From NCBI RefSeq assembly GCF_003206135.1, contig NZ_PZJT01000010.1, positions 62,001-126,000 of the forward strand: 64,000 nucleotides of DNA, read 5' to 3'. Below, piece after piece: positions 60,188-64,000 of this stretch. Made by a program: the position numbers and the translations under genes. The notes under the pieces are model-generated. The model did no database searches and was not told the origin of the DNA. It saw only the letters and a list, made by a program, of their open reading frames with translations. How positions within the stretch are numbered: the first letter of the stretch is position 1; every line of letters begins with the position of its first letter. Origin of the DNA: Salinicola salarius. GTDB lineage: Bacteria; Pseudomonadota; Gammaproteobacteria; Pseudomonadales; Halomonadaceae.

Positions 60188-61584
60188 CATCGATTCGCCG
60201 CTACCTCAACTATATGCTCATTGGGGTCCTGCTGGTGGTCATGGCGCTGGCGGTGACCGCCGCCTACCTGATTACGCGCCACGAGATGGAAGAGATCTTC
60301 GATGCCCAGCTCAGCCTGCAGGCACGGGTGGTCGCGGCACTGGTCGATGTGGATACGACGCCGCAGGAGTATCGGGCGGTCGCCGAGAAGCTGTCGCAAC
60401 CGGGGCATTTCGCCCGCTGGTATGGCGAGACCGACAATCCCATTTCGCAGGTCGCCAAGCCGAAGCTCTACGACCATGAAGAACGAATGCTGTCGCTGGG
60501 CTTCTGGGGTGCCGACCGTCAACCAATCTTGATGGGAGCGCGCTGGGATGCCCGGGACGAGGAATTTCCCCCGCCCGACAAGGAGGGGCACCGCTGGGTC
60601 AGTTACGGTGACCATCGCTGGCGTGTGTTCAGCATGCCGATCGATGGCGGACGCTGGATCAGCGTGGGCCTGCGCGAGTCGTTCCAGGATGAACTTTCCA
60701 ACAAGGTCGCCTGGGGCAACTTCGTACCGCTGCTGCTGGCGCTGCCGATCCTGATCTGGCTGATTGCCAGACTGATCCGGCGCGGGCTGAAACCGATCGA
60801 TCATCTTTCCCGCCAGGTTCAGACCCGAGACGAAAGAGATCTCAGCCCGATCCGGGTAGACGTGCCGCAAGAGCTGCAGACACTGCGCGGGGCGCTCAAC
60901 GATTTCATCGAGCGTCTGGGCCAGACGCTCGAGCGCGAGCGGCGCTTTACCGCCGATGCCGCGCACGAGCTGAGAACCCCGCTGGCGGCGATGAAGATCC
61001 ATCTCGACAACGCCCGCTTCGGCGAGCCCAGTGCGCTGGACAAGGCCTACAACGGGATCGAGCGCCTGCAACGGGTGGTCGAGCAACTGCTGCTGCTGGC
61101 GCGCCTGGATATCCGCCAGGAGCGTCCGGCGCCGGAGAGGGTCCGGCTGCCGGCGCTGGTCATGGATCTGGCCGCCGATCTCTGGCCGCTGGCCGAATCC
61201 CGGCAGCAGACGCTGGATATCGTCGAAGGCGAGCCGGTAAACGTCGTCGGCAATGCCACCGAGCTGGGGATTCTGATCCGCAACCTGATGGACAATGCGC
61301 TGCGCTATACCCCACCGGGAGGCGAAGTGAGCGTGGCGGTCGGTGTCGATAAACGTCACCCATGGCTGACTATCGACGACTCCGGCCCCGGCATTCCGGA
61401 ACCGCTGCTGGAGGCCGTGACGCAGCGCTTCCAGCGGGCTTCCGACCAGCGTATCAGCGGCAGCGGGCTGGGGTTGTCGATCGCCTCCGAGATCGCCGAG
61501 CGGCAGCGCTTGACGATGACGCTTGCCAACCGCGAGGGCGGCGGCTTGCGGGTTCGGCTGGACTGGCTTGATCCCGTCGTTTGA
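60184..61584 (+). CDS. Sensor histidine kinase (PmrB/QseC-like)
   Basis: A 466-residue membrane kinase. TM1 spans about 10-31, a periplasmic sensor about 32-175, TM2 about 177-200 (VPLLLALPILIWLIARLI), then HAMP. The DHp domain carries the phosphoacceptor His261 in DAAHELRTPLAAMK, and the ATPase domain shows NLMDNALRYTPPGG (N box), DDSGPGIP (G1) and GSGLGLSIASEIAE (G2). It phosphorylates the response regulator encoded just upstream. Co-translation is likely because of the ATGA overlap. Confidence 0.93.
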   Translation: MTSIRRYLNYMLIGVLLVVMALAVTAAYLITRHEMEEIFDAQLSLQARVVAALVDVDTTPQEYRAVAEKLSQPGHFARWYGETDNPISQVAKPKLYDHEERMLSLGFWGADRQPILMGARWDARDEEFPPPDKEGHRWVSYGDHRWRVFSMPIDGGRWISVGLRESFQDELSNKVAWGNFVPLLLALPILIWLIARLIRRGLKPIDHLSRQVQTRDERDLSPIRVDVPQELQTLRGALNDFIERLGQTLERERRFTADAAHELRTPLAAMKIHLDNARFGEPSALDKAYNGIERLQRVVEQLLLLARLDIRQERPAPERVRLPALVMDLAADLWPLAESRQQTLDIVEGEPVNVVGNATELGILIRNLMDNALRYTPPGGEVSVAVGVDKRHPWLTIDDSGPGIPEPLLEAVTQRFQRASDQRISGSGLGLSIASEIAERQRLTMTLANREGGGLRVRLDWLDPVV

Positions 61585-61658
61585 TCCGCCGCCCGGTGGC
61601 GTGATCGACTCCTCCAGCGAGCTTTTTCCTGCATTCCTTTCGCTTGCGTCCGTTTCTT

Positions 61659-63416
61659 CTACACCCGAGGCGCGCTGCCGGTCTCGTCCGGCAGCGTCGT
61701 CGGCGCCACGAAGATCGGCGCTGCCGCTTCGTCTCCCCGGCACTCGCCGACGGCGGTGGCCGGCACCAGCCACCAGGCGTCCCCGTTCTGGATGCCCATG
61801 TCGTGAATCCGGGTCTGGTCGATACAGGCGTAGTCCTCGGCCTGGCGTTTCATCGCGAACATCCAGCGGCTATCGTCCTGCTGCAGCCACGCGAAAGCGC
61901 GCAGGAGCTGGTCTTGGGCCGGGGTCTTGTCGCCGAACTGGATGCTGGGCTGGCGGGACTGCAACAGGAACTCCTCGTCGTAATCCGGCAGGGCCAGCCA
62001 GGCATCGGCACCGGTAATCGATGCGACCTCGGCCATCATGTCGCGAGGCGAGCGGGCATGATCCTGCAGGGCATAGCCCCAGGTCGACCAACTGACCCAG
62101 AACACCACCAGCCAGCTCGTCAGCGCCCACAGTCCACGGCGGGGCCGCATGACGACCAATAGCCCGACGGCGACGAGGCCGATGAGGATCCACCACGTCC
62201 AGGGCGTTACGGCATGACGCTCGGCGACTGCGATGAGCGCGGGCAGGCCGGCGGCCCCCAGGAGGCCGGAGATCAACAGGAGCCCACCCAGCAAGGCCAG
62301 CAGGCCGAATCCCAGCCAGTGCAGGCGCTTCCTGGCGATCAGGCCGGGCAGCAGCGGCGCCATCGCCAGCACCAGCAGCGGCACGGTCGGCAGCATGTAG
62401 ACGCCGCGTTTTCCGGGCGACAGGGAGAAGAAGAGCACGATCAGGATCACCGAGCTGAGCGGTAGCCAGATCCGCGCGTCGGATCGCCGCAACCGTCGCC
62501 ACCAGGCCGGGATCGCCCAGGGAAACGCCAGGATTAGCGGCATCCAGGCCCAGGGCAGCACCTTGACCAGGTAGTAGTACCAGGGCTCGAGATGGGCCCA
62601 GGAGTCGGCGTAGCGCTGGCCGGTCTGCTTGAACAGGATATTGTCCCGGTAGGCGGCCAGTGAAGGGTCGTCTCCCCAGGTCGCCATGAGGACCATCGGC
62701 ACCGCCCAGGCGGCCACACATAGCAGCATGATGCCGATGCCCTGAATGGCATCCTTGAGCGTGATGCGTGTGATGTGTCCGCGAGCGTTCTTGCGAAAAT
62801 CGCCGAGATAGCTCGTCCAGAGCCAGGCCGGCAGCAGCGCCAGCGGCAGGATGCCGACGCCCTTGGTGATGATGCCGAGCCCCATCGCCGCCCAGCCGAT
62901 CGACCACCAGCACCGGTCCGGCCCCAGCAGCGCGTGTCGCAGCAAGCCGTAGGACGCCAGCGTGGTGAAGAAGGTCAGCATCATGTCGATCTGCGCCGTC
63001 TTGGCCTGCAGCACGAACTGGAAGGCCGTCAGCAGCGCCAGGCCGGACAACAGCGCGACGCGCCGACCGTGCAGACGCCGACACAGATCGACGACCAGCA
63101 ACAGCGTGCCGACGCCGGCCAGCGTCGTCGGGATCAGAAATCCCCAGCGCACGGAGCCGGTGAGCCAGATACTCAGGGCCGAGGCCCACATGAATACCGG
63201 CGGCTTGTCGGGATAGAGTTCGCCACCGCGATGCGGAAACCAGAATTGCCCGGTGCGCAGCATTTCCAGCGCGTTCAGGGCAAAGCGCGGCTCATCGGCC
63301 GGCCACGGATCGCGCAGGCCGATGCCGATGCCCAGCAGCACCACGGTGAACAGCAGCAACAGTAGCCAGGCACGCCGATACCGTGCCTGTGACGGGTCGG
63401 TCAGGAAGCGTCGCAT
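61659..63416 (-). CDS. ArnT-like glycosyltransferase (GT39/GT83 family), second copy
   Basis: A 585-residue polytopic membrane enzyme with about 12 helices. The first loop carries RDPWPADEPRFALNALEM with the catalytic Asp/Glu, followed by RGGELYPDKPPVFMWAS and KTAQIDMMLTFF. It ends with a periplasmic domain of about 130 residues. It transfers a sugar from undecaprenyl phosphate to an envelope acceptor, presumably lipid A. It lies directly downstream of the LAB-N protein and the GT2 enzyme that would make the lipid-linked sugar. Confidence 0.87.
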   Translation of the reverse strand: MRRFLTDPSQARYRRAWLLLLLFTVVLLGIGIGLRDPWPADEPRFALNALEMLRTGQFWFPHRGGELYPDKPPVFMWASALSIWLTGSVRWGFLIPTTLAGVGTLLLVVDLCRRLHGRRVALLSGLALLTAFQFVLQAKTAQIDMMLTFFTTLASYGLLRHALLGPDRCWWSIGWAAMGLGIITKGVGILPLALLPAWLWTSYLGDFRKNARGHITRITLKDAIQGIGIMLLCVAAWAVPMVLMATWGDDPSLAAYRDNILFKQTGQRYADSWAHLEPWYYYLVKVLPWAWMPLILAFPWAIPAWWRRLRRSDARIWLPLSSVILIVLFFSLSPGKRGVYMLPTVPLLVLAMAPLLPGLIARKRLHWLGFGLLALLGGLLLISGLLGAAGLPALIAVAERHAVTPWTWWILIGLVAVGLLVVMRPRRGLWALTSWLVVFWVSWSTWGYALQDHARSPRDMMAEVASITGADAWLALPDYDEEFLLQSRQPSIQFGDKTPAQDQLLRAFAWLQQDDSRWMFAMKRQAEDYACIDQTRIHDMGIQNGDAWWLVPATAVGECRGDEAAAPIFVAPTTLPDETGSAPRV

Positions 63417-63431
63417 GGAGGGAATTTCCGT

Positions 63432-63728
63432 TCAGGAGTTCGAGACATCTTCCGGCGACGCCGTCTGCCGCTGTTCTCGCCGGATCAACATCAGATTACG
63501 GATGTAGATGATCAATCCGGCGCCCTGACCGGCAATGAACACCGGATCGCGCCGGTAGATGGCGTAGGCCAGCAGCGTCGCGCCGCCGCCCAGGCTGAAA
63601 AACCAGAACGCGATCGGGATGACGCTGCGTCTGGCGCGTTCGCTGGCGAGCCACTGAATGATGAAACGCGCCGAGAACAGCGCCTGGCCGATGAAGCCGA
63701 TGGTTACCCACAGCCATTCCTGATTCAT
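63432..63728 (-). CDS. Lipid A biosynthesis N-terminal domain (LAB_N) membrane protein
   Basis: A 98-residue membrane protein with three hydrophobic segments. The conserved GFIGQALFSARFIIQWLASE and FWFFSLGGGATLLAYAIYRRDPVF, followed by GQGAGLIIYIRNL, mark the LAB_N family. Its members are small proteins that accompany glycosyltransferases and LpxB-like enzymes. ATG 63728 overlaps the stop of the GT2 gene by 4 bases. It may flip or hold the lipid-linked sugar; this is inferred. Confidence 0.88.
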   Translation of the reverse strand: MNQEWLWVTIGFIGQALFSARFIIQWLASERARRSVIPIAFWFFSLGGGATLLAYAIYRRDPVFIAGQGAGLIIYIRNLMLIRREQRQTASPEDVSNS

Positions 63729-64000
63729 GGCGCCGGCTCCACGTCGTTCGAATCCGTGCGACTCTCGACGGGCGCCGGCTCGGAATGGACCGACTCGACG
63801 ATGGCCGCCGGCAGCCGGCTTCGTCGCCGTAGCCACATCACCCCGACCATGTCCACCAGGCCGACCCATAGGCGGTTGTTGAGGCCGTAATGCGACTCGC
63901 CTGCGCCGCGCGGGCGGTGGTTGACGGGGACCGAGACGCACTCGCCGCCCTGGGCGCGCACCAACGCCGGCAGAAAACGGTGCATATGATCGAAATAGGG
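63725..64000 (-). CDS. GT2-family polyprenyl-phosphate glycosyltransferase, C-terminal part (cut by window edge)
   Basis: The last 91 residues of a DPM1/ArnC-type GT2 enzyme. The visible end contains HRFLPALVRAQGG, then VPVNHRPRGAGESHYGL (conserved HRPR..G.S.Y) and VDMVGVMWLRRR, followed by an acidic tail. The rest lies beyond the right edge. It probably loads a sugar onto undecaprenyl phosphate for the downstream ArnT-like enzyme. The TGA overlaps the ATG of the LAB_N gene. Confidence 0.85.
   Translation of the reverse strand, partial: PYFDHMHRFLPALVRAQGGECVSVPVNHRPRGAGESHYGLNNRLWVGLVDMVGVMWLRRRSRLPAAIVESVHSEPAPVESRTDSNDVEPAP

Noticed and set aside
1..64000. tRNA or rRNA genes
   Set aside because: All gaps between genes were read; none shows a cloverleaf-like pattern or rRNA sequence.

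Overview
The window is GC-rich chromosomal DNA from a gammaproteobacterium, most likely a halophilic member of the Halomonadaceae (Halomonas/Chromohalobacter/Salinicola type). This is an inference from gene content and order. The run leuC-leuD-methyltransferase-leuB-asd-fimV-truA-trpF-trpB-trpA-accD-folC-SPOR-cvpA-purF-metZ is the arrangement known from Pseudomonas and halomonads, and smrB/prmB/aroC is a classic gammaproteobacterial neighbourhood. Gene density is high, most genes carry clear Shine-Dalgarno sequences, and many gene pairs overlap by 1-11 bases. No rRNA, tRNA, CRISPR array, prophage or intact insertion sequence was seen.

Layout. (1) 1-3.4 kb: the end of a uronate-oxidation locus (uronate dehydrogenase, FadR/GntR regulator, alpha-ketoglutarate-semialdehyde dehydrogenase). 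(2) 3.5-4.6 kb, reverse: an AEC-family carrier preceded by a 36-residue membrane protein. (3) 4.8-7.5 kb: a tightly overlapping operon of two alpha/beta hydrolases and a patatin-like phospholipase. (4) 7.5-10.3 kb: smrB facing away from prmB-aroC. (5) 10.4-16.8 kb: a LysR regulator divergent from leuCD-methyltransferase-leuB, then asd. (6) 16.9-29.9 kb: fimV, truA, trpFBA, accD, folC, SPOR protein, cvpA, purF and metZ, with a 143-bp palindromic MITE-like element between purF and metZ. (7) 30-36.7 kb: cytochrome b561 with YceI, a flavoprotein, two aldo/keto reductases, an EF-hand exported protein and an aromatic aminotransferase. (8) 36.8-45.4 kb: a four-gene SMC operon of the Wadjet/MksBEFG class (kleisin-like, KITE-like, a 1668-residue SMC ATPase and a Toprim nuclease). 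This is the most interesting system here. (9) 45.4-53.4 kb: cfa, a thiamine-binding-type protein behind a perfect FNR/Anr box, a lipoprotein, argP/argO, KtrBA potassium uptake and an NSS transporter. (10) 53.5-56.5 kb: a SIMPL-domain protein, a corrinoid-binding protein, cobalamin adenosyltransferase and a small winged-helix protein. (11) 56.6-64 kb: a sugar-nucleotide epimerase, two ArnT-like glycosyltransferases, a PmrAB/QseBC-like two-component system, a lipid A biosynthesis N-terminal-domain protein and a partial GT2 enzyme. This looks like an envelope-glycan or lipid A modification locus.

How the parts work together. Regions 5 and 6 are housekeeping biosynthesis (leucine, aspartate family, tryptophan, chorismate, fatty acids, folate, purines, methionine). 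KtrAB, the NSS transporter and cfa fit a salt-tolerant lifestyle. The SMC operon is predicted to be anti-plasmid or chromosome-organising machinery. A recurring feature is short tandem arrays with different unit sizes: 7 bp x16, 11 bp x3 and 18 bp x5, each in a convergent intergenic region, plus a 15-bp x4 in-frame array inside metZ.
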